From NCBI GenBank assembly GCA_014237975.1, contig JABACA010000014.1:1-55807 (forward strand): a stretch of 55,807 nucleotides of DNA. Direction: 5' to 3'. Every line of letters begins with the position of its first letter. The stretch's first letter is position 1. Both the position numbers and the translations under genes were made by a program. Below the pieces are notes generated by a model that was given only the letters and a program-made list of their open reading frames with translations, was not told the DNA's origin and searched no databases. Origin of the DNA: Mariniblastus sp. GTDB lineage: Bacteria > Planctomycetota > Planctomycetia > Pirellulales > Pirellulaceae. Shown here piece by piece: positions 27,816-36,381 of the stretch.

Positions 27816-28823
27816 TCACTCGTTACTGGTCGTCTCTTCATTTTGGGTCACCTCGAACCCCAGATCCCTGATCATCTCGTAATCTTCCTTGGGGGGTTGC
27901 CCCTGGGTGGTCAGGTAATCGCCCACGAAAATCGAATTGGCCGCGTACAACCCGAGTGGTTGCAAAGAACGAAGATGTATTTCGCGGCCCCCGGCAATCC
28001 GGATTTCGCGATCGGGGTTCACATAGCGAAACATGGCCAACGCCTTCAGGCACAGTCGCGGGTTCAACTCCTGTTGATCCTCCAACGGGGTTCCTTCAAT
28101 CGCGTTCAAAAAATTCAGAGGGATCGACTGGACCTCCAGTTCGCGCAATGAAAATGCCATCCCGACAATGTCGTCCAGCTTTTCACCCATCCCGATAATT
28201 CCACCGGAACACAACTCCATTCCGGCATCTCGAACTGCCTCGAGCGTATCAATCCTGTCCTGGTAGGTATGGGTCGTACAAATCTTGGAATAAAAACTGT
28301 CGCTGGTGTTAAGGTTATGGTTGACGCGATCCACCCCGGCTGCCTTGAGTCGCTGGGCCTGTTCGTCACTTAACAAGCCAAGGCAGGCACAGATTTTCAG
28401 GTCGTACTGTTCCTTGATTTCGGGAACGATACTCTCGACCGCGGCGATTTCCCGCTCGTTGGGCCCCCGCGCCGAGATCACGATGCAATACGTTTTCGAC
28501 TCCCGCTCGGCGGCAATCCGAGCCCCATCCAGTAACTTGTCGCGACTTAACAGGTTGTATTTGGGGATCTCGGCATCCGAGACTTTCGATTGCGAGCAAT
28601 AGCTGCAGTCTTCGGGACAAAGCCCACTCTTGGCATTCATCAGGAAGTACAACTGAACCGTTTTGCCAAAATAGCGATGGCGAATACGGTAGGCGCCGGC
28701 CATCAGGTCCAGCAGGTTCTCATCCGGCGTTTCCAACAGCTCAAGAGCCTGCTGACGGTCAATCGGCTCTCCCGACAATACCCGGTCTGCCAAGTCATTA
28801 AAATCAATTTTCAGAGCTTCCAT
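27816..28823 (-). CDS. bioB: Biotin synthase
   Basis: The 335-aa radical-SAM enzyme inserts sulfur into dethiobiotin, the last step of biotin synthesis. The radical-SAM cluster motif is C69-x3-C73-x2-C76 in GLCPEDCSYCSQS. Family blocks follow: NHNLNTSDSFYSKICTTHTY (the [2Fe-2S] site region), CSGGIIGMGE, and IPLNFLNAIEGTP near the C-terminal half, then the conserved ANSIFVGDYLTT. The length is typical, with a short acidic tail. The gene stands alone: no bioA, bioD, bioF or birA is near. The start at 28823 fits the family; no strong SD was seen. Confidence 0.96.
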   Translation of the reverse strand: MEALKIDFNDLADRVLSGEPIDRQQALELLETPDENLLDLMAGAYRIRHRYFGKTVQLYFLMNAKSGLCPEDCSYCSQSKVSDAEIPKYNLLSRDKLLDGARIAAERESKTYCIVISARGPNEREIAAVESIVPEIKEQYDLKICACLGLLSDEQAQRLKAAGVDRVNHNLNTSDSFYSKICTTHTYQDRIDTLEAVRDAGMELCSGGIIGMGEKLDDIVGMAFSLRELEVQSIPLNFLNAIEGTPLEDQQELNPRLCLKALAMFRYVNPDREIRIAGGREIHLRSLQPLGLYAANSIFVGDYLTTQGQPPKEDYEMIRDLGFEVTQNEETTSNE

Positions 28824-29229
28824 ATGCCAATCATCCTGTTGGATACGTGGATGGTTTGATGTTGTCCAAGGTTCGATTTCGAATAAAAATCATACCAACT
28901 GTTATCCAGATGAGCACCACCCTCGATCCAAACCTGGGCCGGGAAAATCTCGTCTCCTGGCACGCAGCAATCTCGGGCGGACGGGAAATGCCTGTTTAAA
29001 ACCGGGGTACCGGGAGCTGGAGAAAAAATAATGACGAACGGTCCCAATGCCCATCCAACCGCATTGCACCGACATTTGCCATCGACCCAGGTCTTACGAC
29101 TGGATAGCATGTCGTGTGAAACGGAAGTTCCAATTTTGATCGTAATACCACCGTTATCCCGGTCACAGCATCTACAACAAACGAAGAGTTCTTGTCCATT
29201 TCGGCCCGGTTTTCGCCCTGGTTGCCGGT
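28824..29229. other. Intergenic region between bioB and a plus-strand gene
   Basis: It should contain the bioB promoter; no operator was recognised. From 29146 onward the frame of the following gene is open and reads like a signal peptide, but no ATG, GTG or TTG opens it there. Confidence 0.4.
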
Positions 29230-29586
29230 ATGGCTTGCATTTCATTCGGCTGGGACTACTCTGGCGATGCGTTGACCATCAAGGAAGCCAAGCTTACTGA
29301 CAACGGCATGGTACAAATTACGTTCACCACCATGCCAGAGACTGTTTGGTACTGCCCCGGCGCCAACGGGAAAGTTACCAAGAACGGAATTGAACTGATA
29401 TTCGTTCGTTCCTGGTTTAAATGGAAACCCAAAGTCCACTATCCAGCCAAGCCGGTCAAGAAAAACAATCACTTGGAACAAAGAATCCTGATCGATGCAA
29501 AGGGAAAACCTCTGTTCATCCGATCCGGCAAGAAATGGAAAAAGATTTTCCCCAAGGATGAATCGCCCCGGCAACGCAAACCCTAA
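29230..29586 (+). CDS. Small protein of unknown function, start uncertain
   Basis: The 118-aa frame reads sensibly as a small beta-rich protein, with TIKEAKLTDNGMVQITFTTM, a TVWYCPGANGKVT turn and a Lys-rich C-terminal half. I recognise no family. The same frame continues upstream of the first ATG without a stop back to 29146 and there encodes KRRVLVHFGPVFALVAGMA, a good signal peptide, but without a usual start codon. The gene may therefore use a rare start or have lost its own. It is convergent with the SASA esterase gene and overlaps its 3' end by four bases. Confidence 0.5.
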   Translation: MACISFGWDYSGDALTIKEAKLTDNGMVQITFTTMPETVWYCPGANGKVTKNGIELIFVRSWFKWKPKVHYPAKPVKKNNHLEQRILIDAKGKPLFIRSGKKWKKIFPKDESPRQRKP

Positions 29587-31004
29587 TTCCCTTTCAGCAT
29601 TTTGACCATCACTCCTCCCAAGGCCTCACCAACCAACATGTAGGTTTCTGCATTCTGGTTATAGTGAAACCCCTGGTTCCTCGGCGATTGCTCGGCATCA
29701 CGCCAGAAATCACGAATCTCCACCGTCGCTACATTCCCTTTAAATTCCGGGTACTTTCCGTTTGCGCCACTGACGGCCAACTGCGCATCGGCCACCGTCA
29801 ATGCGTTACCCGACATCTCCCAACCGCCGAAACCAATCGTGGCGATGGCAAATGGTGCCTGGGGAGCGTCAAACTCCTTTCGCAATGTCTTGATCAGGTG
29901 AACGAGATTCTGTTCATAGCGTTCCGCGTGAACCACACTCCCCTGGTCCTTGTGGCCTTGCCACCAGACGAATCCGGCGATCTCATAGCCACGACCTTTC
30001 CAGTGCGGAAACTCCTGATCAAAGTTATCCAGCACCTCGTGCGCAGCTGAAAAACAATCGTCGTACTGTTTTCCGGCATACCAGTTGATCGACTTTGGCT
30101 GAGTCCCTTTCTGCCAGCGATCCGGTGAGTCCTGGTAACCGGCATAAATAAATCCATCCTGTTCAAAAGACTTGCTTCCCGGCGGCAGGAAATCCCAGCC
30201 CAGTGAACGATTCCCTTGAGACGCCTTGAGCAACAAGACGGGCTGGTCATGCTCGTTTCCAATCACGTGCCCAAATCCCAACTCCGGACCGATGCTGTTG
30301 GCCCCTGCCCCGCAACCTACGCTGAGCCACTTGTTGGCACCGGCCGTGACGACTCCCTTGTACCAGACGTCATCTCGCTGCTTCCAGCCACCTTGTGGAT
30401 CAACCAGGTAGGGGAATTTTCCGTCCTGTTTCACCACCGTCGCCAGCGTACCGGGAATGTCCACCCGGGCGATCCAGCCCAGCCCATCGGCCTGCCCGGT
30501 CAGATAGGTGATCTTGAAAGGAACACGGCTGCCCTGGGCCAACCGGATCGGCGTGTGAACCGCATCGCCATCAACCTGTTTCCGGTAAACCTCCTGCCCG
30601 TCAACGTGCATGATGTTGTGAGTAGAACCGCCGTAGCCAGGCCGGAATTCATAAACGCCAGTCGCTCCGATCTCGATGAAACCTCTCGTTACCTGTGTCC
30701 CGCCTCCCGGGTACGGAGTCGGTTGGACACCACCGAATTCATCAAGCTTCATGGTTTGTGTCGGTTTGGCTGCATCATAGTCCGTCTGCGGATCATAGGC
30801 CCCGGGATAAACCGAAACCACTGGGTCTATGAATTCAGCACCCCAGCGACTCCCACCCCCGGTAACCTGTCCAATCCCGACCATGTTCGATTGACCTGAA
30901 AGAATGTAAACCTTGACAGGTTTGTCTTCGGCATGGGTGATACCCAGAGCGAACCAAGGGGTGAAAAACAGGCTAACGAGAATCTTGTGCGAAAGATAAT
31001 TCAT
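29583..31004 (-). CDS. SASA-domain esterase (sialate O-acetylesterase-like)
   Basis: The 473-aa protein has a signal peptide (ILVSLFFTPWFALGITHAED). The SGNH-like SASA/DUF303 carbohydrate-esterase domain starts at VYILSGQSNMVG, with nucleophile S39 in GQSN. The second catalytic region is FVWWQGHKDQGS. Between them (about 95-190) an inserted beta-sandwich-like segment lies around GFIEIGATGVYEFRPGYGGS. The enzyme would remove O-acetyl groups from extracellular glycans, in keeping with the sulfatase elsewhere in the window. Start 31004 was chosen over 31241 for the signal peptide. It is divergent from the TraB-like gene across a region with an inverted repeat. Confidence 0.85.
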   Translation of the reverse strand: MNYLSHKILVSLFFTPWFALGITHAEDKPVKVYILSGQSNMVGIGQVTGGGSRWGAEFIDPVVSVYPGAYDPQTDYDAAKPTQTMKLDEFGGVQPTPYPGGGTQVTRGFIEIGATGVYEFRPGYGGSTHNIMHVDGQEVYRKQVDGDAVHTPIRLAQGSRVPFKITYLTGQADGLGWIARVDIPGTLATVVKQDGKFPYLVDPQGGWKQRDDVWYKGVVTAGANKWLSVGCGAGANSIGPELGFGHVIGNEHDQPVLLLKASQGNRSLGWDFLPPGSKSFEQDGFIYAGYQDSPDRWQKGTQPKSINWYAGKQYDDCFSAAHEVLDNFDQEFPHWKGRGYEIAGFVWWQGHKDQGSVVHAERYEQNLVHLIKTLRKEFDAPQAPFAIATIGFGGWEMSGNALTVADAQLAVSGANGKYPEFKGNVATVEIRDFWRDAEQSPRNQGFHYNQNAETYMLVGEALGGVMVKMLKGN

Positions 31005-31103
31005 TTTTTCAACTAATGGATTTAATGAAATAGCGAGAAATGTTTGACAGTCGGCAACCGAACAGGTTGTTTTGCAATTCAACAACAACCCCATTGATAA
31101 CGT

Positions 31104-31137
31104 TATAATGTTCGAATCGCAATCGGCCAGATTCGAA
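31104..31137 (+). promoter_or_regulatory. TATAAT element and perfect inverted repeat between divergent genes
   Basis: A consensus -10 hexamer TATAAT lies at 31104-31109, followed at once by the inverted repeat TTCGAATC (31111-31118) / GATTCGAA (31130-31137) with an 11-base spacer. The arrangement fits an operator overlapping the start point of transcription toward the TraB-like gene. No good -35 was found at 17 bases. Confidence 0.45.
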
Positions 31138-31183
31138 TTTACCGGGAGGTGCCAATCCGGGCGGATTCGATCCAGGCAGAAAA

Positions 31184-32215
31184 ATGCTCGCAGCAAAAAC
31201 CACGAGGGTACTTCAGACCATGGGATACATTTTGACAACACTGATCATGGCTGCAACGATCGTGTCGATGGGTCAAGGTTGTCTGATCGCCTGCTTGGCT
31301 GGCAAGGCATGCCGCCAGGATGACATCAAAGAATTACCGCAGCAGGACGATTCCAAACCGGCCACTAGCGATGAGACGACAAAATCGTTCTCACCCAATT
31401 TCGACCTCCTTCAGCCCAGGACGAAACAGGATCATGACAAACCGGAGCTAGGCAGTCCCTGTTTTGTCCATTACCGGGCGGGAGACCGGGAACTGGTATT
31501 CCTGGGAACCCGGCATGGAATCCGTCTCCATTCACCGTCGCACCGATTGATCGAACAAGTGATCCAGGCGTACCAACCTGACTGCGTGGTTATCGAAGGA
31601 TCCGAAACCCGGATGGGCAAGTCGCATCCCGGCCTGCTCAAGGATGCCAGGCGGATGGTCGCCGATGGGGCTTGTCCCGAGCCATTGTTTGCCGCCGTGT
31701 TAGCGGCCGAACGCCAAATCGACTTTATGGGAGGTGAGCCACCACCCTCGAACACCACCGAGGCGTTGAGAAATCTGGGTTCGGATCGCGACGCTTTGGG
31801 GTGGCTCGTCGTACGTCAACTGGGACAAGTCCGCCGAGAAGAAGGTCTGGAACAGTTGGACGCGCGCGTTAAAGAATTGTTACGCAGGATAAAGCGCCGG
31901 TTTGAATTAAAAACCGAGATGGAGATTGTTGATTTCAAGAAGTGGTTTTTCGAACGAACCGAGAAACCGTTCTCAGCCGAAAATCTTCGTTTTGCCAGGA
32001 CGGCGCCGCTGGCCGGACCGTCACCAACGTTCTTTGAAAAAGCGGCAATCGACGTCATGTTGGCACGCGAAAAACACCTGCTCTCCCTCGAAGCCGAACT
32101 TTTGGCAACCTACCATCGCGTACTGGTGGTCTACGGTGGTGGGCACCTGGTTTACGAAGAACCGGTCCTTCGCGATATGCTGGGAAAACCGTTCCGCAAT
32201 GGCACTCGCTGGTAG
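31184..32215 (+). CDS. TraB/Tiki/GumN-superfamily protein
   Basis: The 343-aa protein begins with a membrane or signal segment (YILTTLIMAATIVSMGQGC). After a polar spacer it has a domain with three blocks typical of the TraB/PrgY/Tiki/EreA superfamily: VFLGTRHGIR (Gly-Thr-x-His), CVVIEGSETR and, near the end, VLVVYGGGHLVYEEPVL. Some members are metal-dependent proteases or hydrolases; others bind pheromones. Which applies here is unknown. The middle (about 200-280) is helical and Arg/Glu-rich. Either ATG 31184 or ATG 31220 could be the start. Transcription probably comes from the TATAAT site upstream. Confidence 0.78.
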   Translation: MLAAKTTRVLQTMGYILTTLIMAATIVSMGQGCLIACLAGKACRQDDIKELPQQDDSKPATSDETTKSFSPNFDLLQPRTKQDHDKPELGSPCFVHYRAGDRELVFLGTRHGIRLHSPSHRLIEQVIQAYQPDCVVIEGSETRMGKSHPGLLKDARRMVADGACPEPLFAAVLAAERQIDFMGGEPPPSNTTEALRNLGSDRDALGWLVVRQLGQVRREEGLEQLDARVKELLRRIKRRFELKTEMEIVDFKKWFFERTEKPFSAENLRFARTAPLAGPSPTFFEKAAIDVMLAREKHLLSLEAELLATYHRVLVVYGGGHLVYEEPVLRDMLGKPFRNGTRW

Positions 32216-32402
32216 ACGACATGACCGGTGATAGACCAGCTGGTTCGGTGGAACTCCCTGAAGTATCTCAATGATTAGCTCTGCGAATTTGGTGATTCGG
32301 GCCAATCCTGTCTTCCCGACGAACTTGTTGCACTTAAACTGGAACGTATAATCACTTCCATAGCGTTAATTTCTTTCATCCTCACCCGATCGAACAAAAC
32401 TC

Positions 32403-32951
32403 GTGGGCAAACCCTATCTGGTAAAAATTGGTTTGATGGGAATGATCGATCGCTACGACGCGCCGGATTACCGGTCGTACGCCCGTGATGAACAGGTCAT
32501 CTGTCGCACACCCAGGGGGCTGGAGGCCGGCAGGATACTCTGCGAACTGGAGACGGGTAGCGATCTGGCCGAGCCCGATCAGAAAGGACAACTGCTCCGC
32601 TCCACTTCGCCTGCCGACCAGTTGATCCTGCAACGGTTGCAACGTCATCGCGACCGAGCTTTTGAAGCATGTAACGCACTGCTGAAACAGCAACAGGTGG
32701 ATGCCGTGCTGGTCGACGTGGAACATTTGTTTGACGGCGAATCCATCTTTTTCTATTTCCTGGGCGATGTGCCGGAACAAGTCCATGCAATCACGGCTCA
32801 ATTAAGTGAAGCCTACGAACAAAAAGTGCAGTTCCGAAAATTTACCGAGACACTTTCCAAGGGCTGTGGTCCAGGCTGTGGCACCACGGCCTCCAAGTGC
32901 GGCGCCAATGGATGTGCCAATTGCGGATTGTCCGGTGGCTGCGGCAGTTGA
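32403..32951 (+). CDS. PSP1 domain protein with cysteine-rich tail
   Basis: The 182-aa protein, read from a GTG start, has a PSP1 C-terminal-type domain (about 60-148: ADQLILQRLQRHRDRAFEAC, VDVEHLFDGESIFFYFLG). This is the module of B. subtilis RicT/YaaT. The tail (155-182) has six cysteines in a Gly-rich context (C155, C159, C166, C171, C174, C180), which suggests a metal or Fe-S site. RicT works with RicA/RicF in RNA maturation and regulation and their complex carries [4Fe-4S] clusters; a similar role is inferred. The start codon is uncertain because no SD is visible. The next gene is convergent. Confidence 0.78.
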   Translation: MGKPYLVKIGLMGMIDRYDAPDYRSYARDEQVICRTPRGLEAGRILCELETGSDLAEPDQKGQLLRSTSPADQLILQRLQRHRDRAFEACNALLKQQQVDAVLVDVEHLFDGESIFFYFLGDVPEQVHAITAQLSEAYEQKVQFRKFTETLSKGCGPGCGTTASKCGANGCANCGLSGGCGS

Positions 32952-32978
32952 CAGGGCGGAAGCAGCCAAACCGGAGTG

Positions 32979-33473
32979 TCATTCCCCAGATCGATCCTGG
33001 TCACTGCGCAACAGGTCAAACAGCTTCAACAGAAAATCAAACGTCAACTGACCCACCTCCGGATTCGTGCTTGCCCGGGGACCTGCCACATTCAAAACGC
33101 CAACCCGGTATTCAAGCAACCAGGCTTGAATGTCTAATAATTCATTACCCCCGACTGGCGCATCAAAATTCAGAAGGAAATGTGGTTGGCCAAGACGTTC
33201 CAGCAATTTGACCGTCAAGGCAGTTCCGCGGGTCAACTCTCCCTGGTACAGCACCAACGTTCCATCGGAGTCCAGCACATTCTGTTCGGTGCGAACCGCG
33301 TAATGGCTCGACTCAGTTTCGGACAGGCGGTATTCTTCAGGAATGGTTCCTGTTTCGCACAACCGCCCCAGCGGACACCAGCCACCATGTTCAATGCCGC
33401 ATTGAATCGCCACCGCCAACGCCGCCTGGTCGACACCTGTCTGGCCCCCTGAAATCACCTTGGTTACAAGCAT
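32979..33473 (-). CDS. SLOG-superfamily protein, MoCo-carrier-like
   Basis: The 164-aa protein matches the putative molybdenum-cofactor-carrier family of the SLOG/LOG-like Rossmann superfamily. The start ISGGQTGVDQAALAVAI holds the glycine-rich loop. HGGWCPLGRLCETGTIPEEY, RTEQNVLDSDGTLVL and GELTRGTALTVKLL follow in the order usual for the family. Ligand and function are not established; other SLOG members bind nucleotides or cytokinin-like compounds. The length is standard. The gene is alone on its strand between the PSP1 gene and the LysM gene. Confidence 0.85.
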   Translation of the reverse strand: MLVTKVISGGQTGVDQAALAVAIQCGIEHGGWCPLGRLCETGTIPEEYRLSETESSHYAVRTEQNVLDSDGTLVLYQGELTRGTALTVKLLERLGQPHFLLNFDAPVGGNELLDIQAWLLEYRVGVLNVAGPRASTNPEVGQLTFDFLLKLFDLLRSDQDRSGE

Positions 33474-33624
33474 GCCACTCCATCGTTACCCGTCATTGTT
33501 GTTGCGCCATGGCAACAGTCGACCGTGCAACTCGACAGGTGGCCCGCCGTCGGAAAGAAACAGATCAAACAACCACTTTCCGTCCGTTTAACGAACCGCC
33601 GCCAACGCGTTGCTGCCAGCCAAA

Positions 33625-35034
33625 CTAGTTTGGAAGAAACAGTCGCAAACCACTTTGCAGCCGGGTCATATGCTGAACCTTGACGGGCAATTGATCCCGA
33701 TTGGAATCCAAGATGTCGAGGTAACGCGATGCCTGGCCGTACTTTTCCTTGGCGATTTCAAACAGCGTTTCACCCTGCTTGGTAACATACCAATCACCTG
33801 GCTGTGACCGGTTGGGGGACGCATCGTGTCTTTTCAGATCACTCGGCACATGGTTCGGATAATGTTTGATCAGGTGGGCTGAAGTCGGAATTTCGACATG
33901 GCTGCCTGTTGGCAGATCTTCAAACTTTGCATTCCGTGATCGATTATGTTCAAACAAGGCGCGAAATAACCGCCCATCCTGAAAGTACATTTGAGCGATC
34001 TACCAATAGGTTTCTCCTGCCTGGACTACATGTTTTTCAAATTCACCCAGGTAGGAATCTCCGGACTGATTCCCGTTGGCATGAGCCGAAACATTATTAT
34101 CGGGACCAGGCGTCTGCTCTAAGTCTTGCTTGGCAAAGGCCAACGGGACCGGTTTGGCAGAACTTGACGGAATACTTTGCCGTGTATTCAGTGTTTCGGT
34201 CTTGGCAATACTCGATCCGGCATTCGAATTGTCAAAGGGGGATGGCAAGGGCATCGGTTCAGGATGGCCTAACAAGTCAGGTTGGGGTAACGGTTGAACC
34301 TGGGACTGGTCTTTTTCGTTGACAGATATTTCCCTGGCTGTCCGAGCCTCGGGTGCAGAGGAGCCAGCAGGGCTGCCTTGGTCAGCCGAACCTTGGGACG
34401 ATTTTGGTTCCAAGCTGCGCAGATCCGATCCGGCAAACGGCTCCGGTTTGCCGCCAGGACCGCTGGTGGCGATATCAAACTCCGTCTGTTGATTCGGATT
34501 TTCCGATCTCAGTTTACTTGTGGGGATGGTCCCTTGTCCCGCTGTCACATCAGCCACACGAAGCGCCGGTGACATTTCACTGGTAGGTTCAGTCTGTGTC
34601 ACCTGTTCGCCGGTGTTGGCTGAACCTGCCAGTGCCTCTCCCATATTTTTGCCAGTCTGCAGGATTGCACTGGGCAATTGAAATGGGCTCTTAACGGTCA
34701 TTTCCGTTTCTGGTTCAGCTTCTGATTCAACGACGATGGGCGGGGGATTTGTCGTTGCAACCGCCCTCTTTCCAGTCCCGGCCGGCTTGGTCGAATTAGC
34801 CAACCGTTGGCCAGGATTTTCGGGCGGAAAAAAATTCTCGTAGTACTCCTGGCCCACATTGGTTGCAACCGGTGCGGCAAGGATATGGGCAGGCAAATTG
34901 GCCTGGAATTTGCCCATCCGAAAATAGCCTACGTAGACAAAAAAACCGGCCAGCAGGAGGACAACCGCAAAGCCAATTTTAGCTTCGCGCATCAGCTGAC
35001 GATTTACACTTTGCGTGTTAAACGGATCGTTCAT
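33625..35034 (-). pseudogene. LysM membrane protein gene interrupted by in-frame TAG
   Basis: The reading frame encodes a short cytoplasmic start, one membrane helix (IGFAVVLLLAGFFVYVGYF), a long Pro/Ser/Gln-rich linker and two C-terminal LysM domains. A single TAG at 34000-34002 lies inside the first LysM, between VQAGETYW and IAQMYFQDGR. LysM consensus expects a Ser there (TCG differs by one base). The N-terminal part gives 344 aa. The part after the stop continues in the same frame for 125 codons, with a second LysM (WYVTKQGETLFEIAKEKYG). So the gene is a recent nonsense mutant, a sequencing error, or is read through. It follows rsmH on the same strand and may be the local envelope partner of that remnant dcw cluster. 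Confidence 0.8.
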
Positions 35035-35195
35035 CGCTTGGAAACATCCTTGTTCCAGTACAGCGCATCCTGCGCAAAAAGACCTATCCAGGCCCATCAG
35101 AAAAAATAAGTCGGGCGGTTATAGCGAATTCAGAGATCCGGTCCTACAGAAACCTGCCAATGCTATCACCCTGATAAACGATGGCAATTTGACCG

Positions 35196-36089
35196 CTATC
35201 GATCAAGGACTGCGGGTTCAACTCGTTGGGCAATTCTCAGTTTGGCACTGCGACTTCGCGGATTGCCAGCAACTTCGACCGGATCTGCCGTCAGCGGCCG
35301 TTTTGTCAGCACCTTCAATCGCCCATCTTCCGCAAACGCGTTTTTTACCATCCGGTCTTCCAGGGAATGAAAGCTGATAATTGCAAATTTACCACCAACT
35401 GACAAAACATCCGGTATCCGCTTGAGAGCCACGCCCAGCCACTTGAGCTCCTCATTGACGGCAATTCGGACCGCCTGAAAAGTTCGTGTCGCCGGGTCGA
35501 TGGAATGTTTTTTGGATTTTGGGACGCAGGAACGGACAATCCTCGCTAATTGATCAGCCGTTTTGATCGTTTCCCCATGACGGATGCGGCATATTTTCCT
35601 GGCGATGCGGCGACTAAAACGTTCCTCACCATACTCATAAATCAGGTCCGCCAAATGTTTCTCACCGAGACGATTGATCAAACGCCAAGCGGGCTCACCC
35701 GCAGTTTGATCAAAACGAAGATCCAAAAGACCGTCGCTTTTAAAACTGAACCCCCGGTCTCTGTCCGCAAGTTGATCACTCGATAGGCCAAGGTCCAGCA
35801 AGACCGCATCAATGGAGTCTATTTGCATCTGCTGCAGGTATTCCGGAATATCGGCGTAATTCCCCGCTATCCCGACACCGTTGTCGGGCAGTACCTCGGC
35901 GGTTTGTCTGACGGCGATGGGGTCGCGGTCAAATCCGAATACCTTGCCGTCAGGCCCCACCCGTTTACAAAACTCAAGGGTATGCCCACCGCCACCCATG
36001 GTTCCATCCACTGCGATATTGCCGGGCGCCAGGGCCAGGTGTTCAAAAATGGTCTCAACGAGAACTGGTAAATGAATTGAATTCGACAT
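35196..36089 (-). CDS. rsmH: 16S rRNA (cytosine-1402-N4)-methyltransferase
   Basis: The 297-aa RsmH/MraW enzyme methylates N4 of C1402 in 16S rRNA using SAM. Motifs: HLPVLVETIFEHL at the start, SAM loop VDGTMGGGGHTLEF, FGFDRDP, DAVLLDLGLSSDQLAD with RGFSF, and the C-terminal FHSLEDRMVKNAF. The length is typical. Start 36089 begins the conserved N-terminus; an in-frame ATG at 36125 would add twelve residues. Gene order mraZ-rsmH is the usual dcw start, but here 290 bases with two hairpins separate them and the later dcw genes are absent. Confidence 0.95.
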   Translation of the reverse strand: MSNSIHLPVLVETIFEHLALAPGNIAVDGTMGGGGHTLEFCKRVGPDGKVFGFDRDPIAVRQTAEVLPDNGVGIAGNYADIPEYLQQMQIDSIDAVLLDLGLSSDQLADRDRGFSFKSDGLLDLRFDQTAGEPAWRLINRLGEKHLADLIYEYGEERFSRRIARKICRIRHGETIKTADQLARIVRSCVPKSKKHSIDPATRTFQAVRIAVNEELKWLGVALKRIPDVLSVGGKFAIISFHSLEDRMVKNAFAEDGRLKVLTKRPLTADPVEVAGNPRSRSAKLRIAQRVEPAVLDR

Positions 36090-36191
36090 CAGGGAAACAA
36101 AATAACACCCATTAAAAACCTGCATGTCAACGATGGCCGTCTAGAAACAGCCGAGGTCGTTAGGTTGCATAACCCATGGAGCATATAAAAA

Positions 36192-36233
36192 GCAAAAGGC
36201 TCGAGTACATCCTGTACTTAACAAGCCTTTTGC
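36192..36233 (-). terminator. Terminator-like hairpin between mraZ and rsmH
   Basis: GCAAAAGGCT (36192-36201) pairs with AGCCTTTTGC (36224-36233), and an inner AGTACA/TGTACT stem extends it. On the minus strand the stem is followed by TTTTTATAT. It should end the mraZ transcript, or regulate read-through into rsmH. Confidence 0.75.
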
Positions 36234-36236
36234 CTC

Positions 36237-36264
36237 GGCATCGTCCGACAAGTCGAACGATGCC
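36237..36264. other. Second hairpin between mraZ and rsmH
   Basis: GGCATCGT pairs with ACGATGCC around an inner GAC/GTC stem. It stands directly upstream (minus strand) of the terminator hairpin. No T-tract; possible mRNA structure or protein site. Confidence 0.45.
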
Positions 36265-36381
36265 CGCTCGCTGACTGATCATACTCATTATGCTCAGCCA
36301 TTTGGCAAACAAATGTCATTCTGTGACCAAATATGACATCCACCCGCCAAATCAAGCGAACGAAGGACGTATCGAGAATGA

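Noticed and set aside
27686..27841. Extension of the GC-rich hypothetical gene into bioB
   Set aside because: It would overlap bioB, and the true signal peptide and SD are at 27685.
28811..29245. 144-codon minus-strand frame upstream of bioB
   Set aside because: It is Cys/Arg-rich without a domain and overlaps the signal-peptide-like frame on the other strand.
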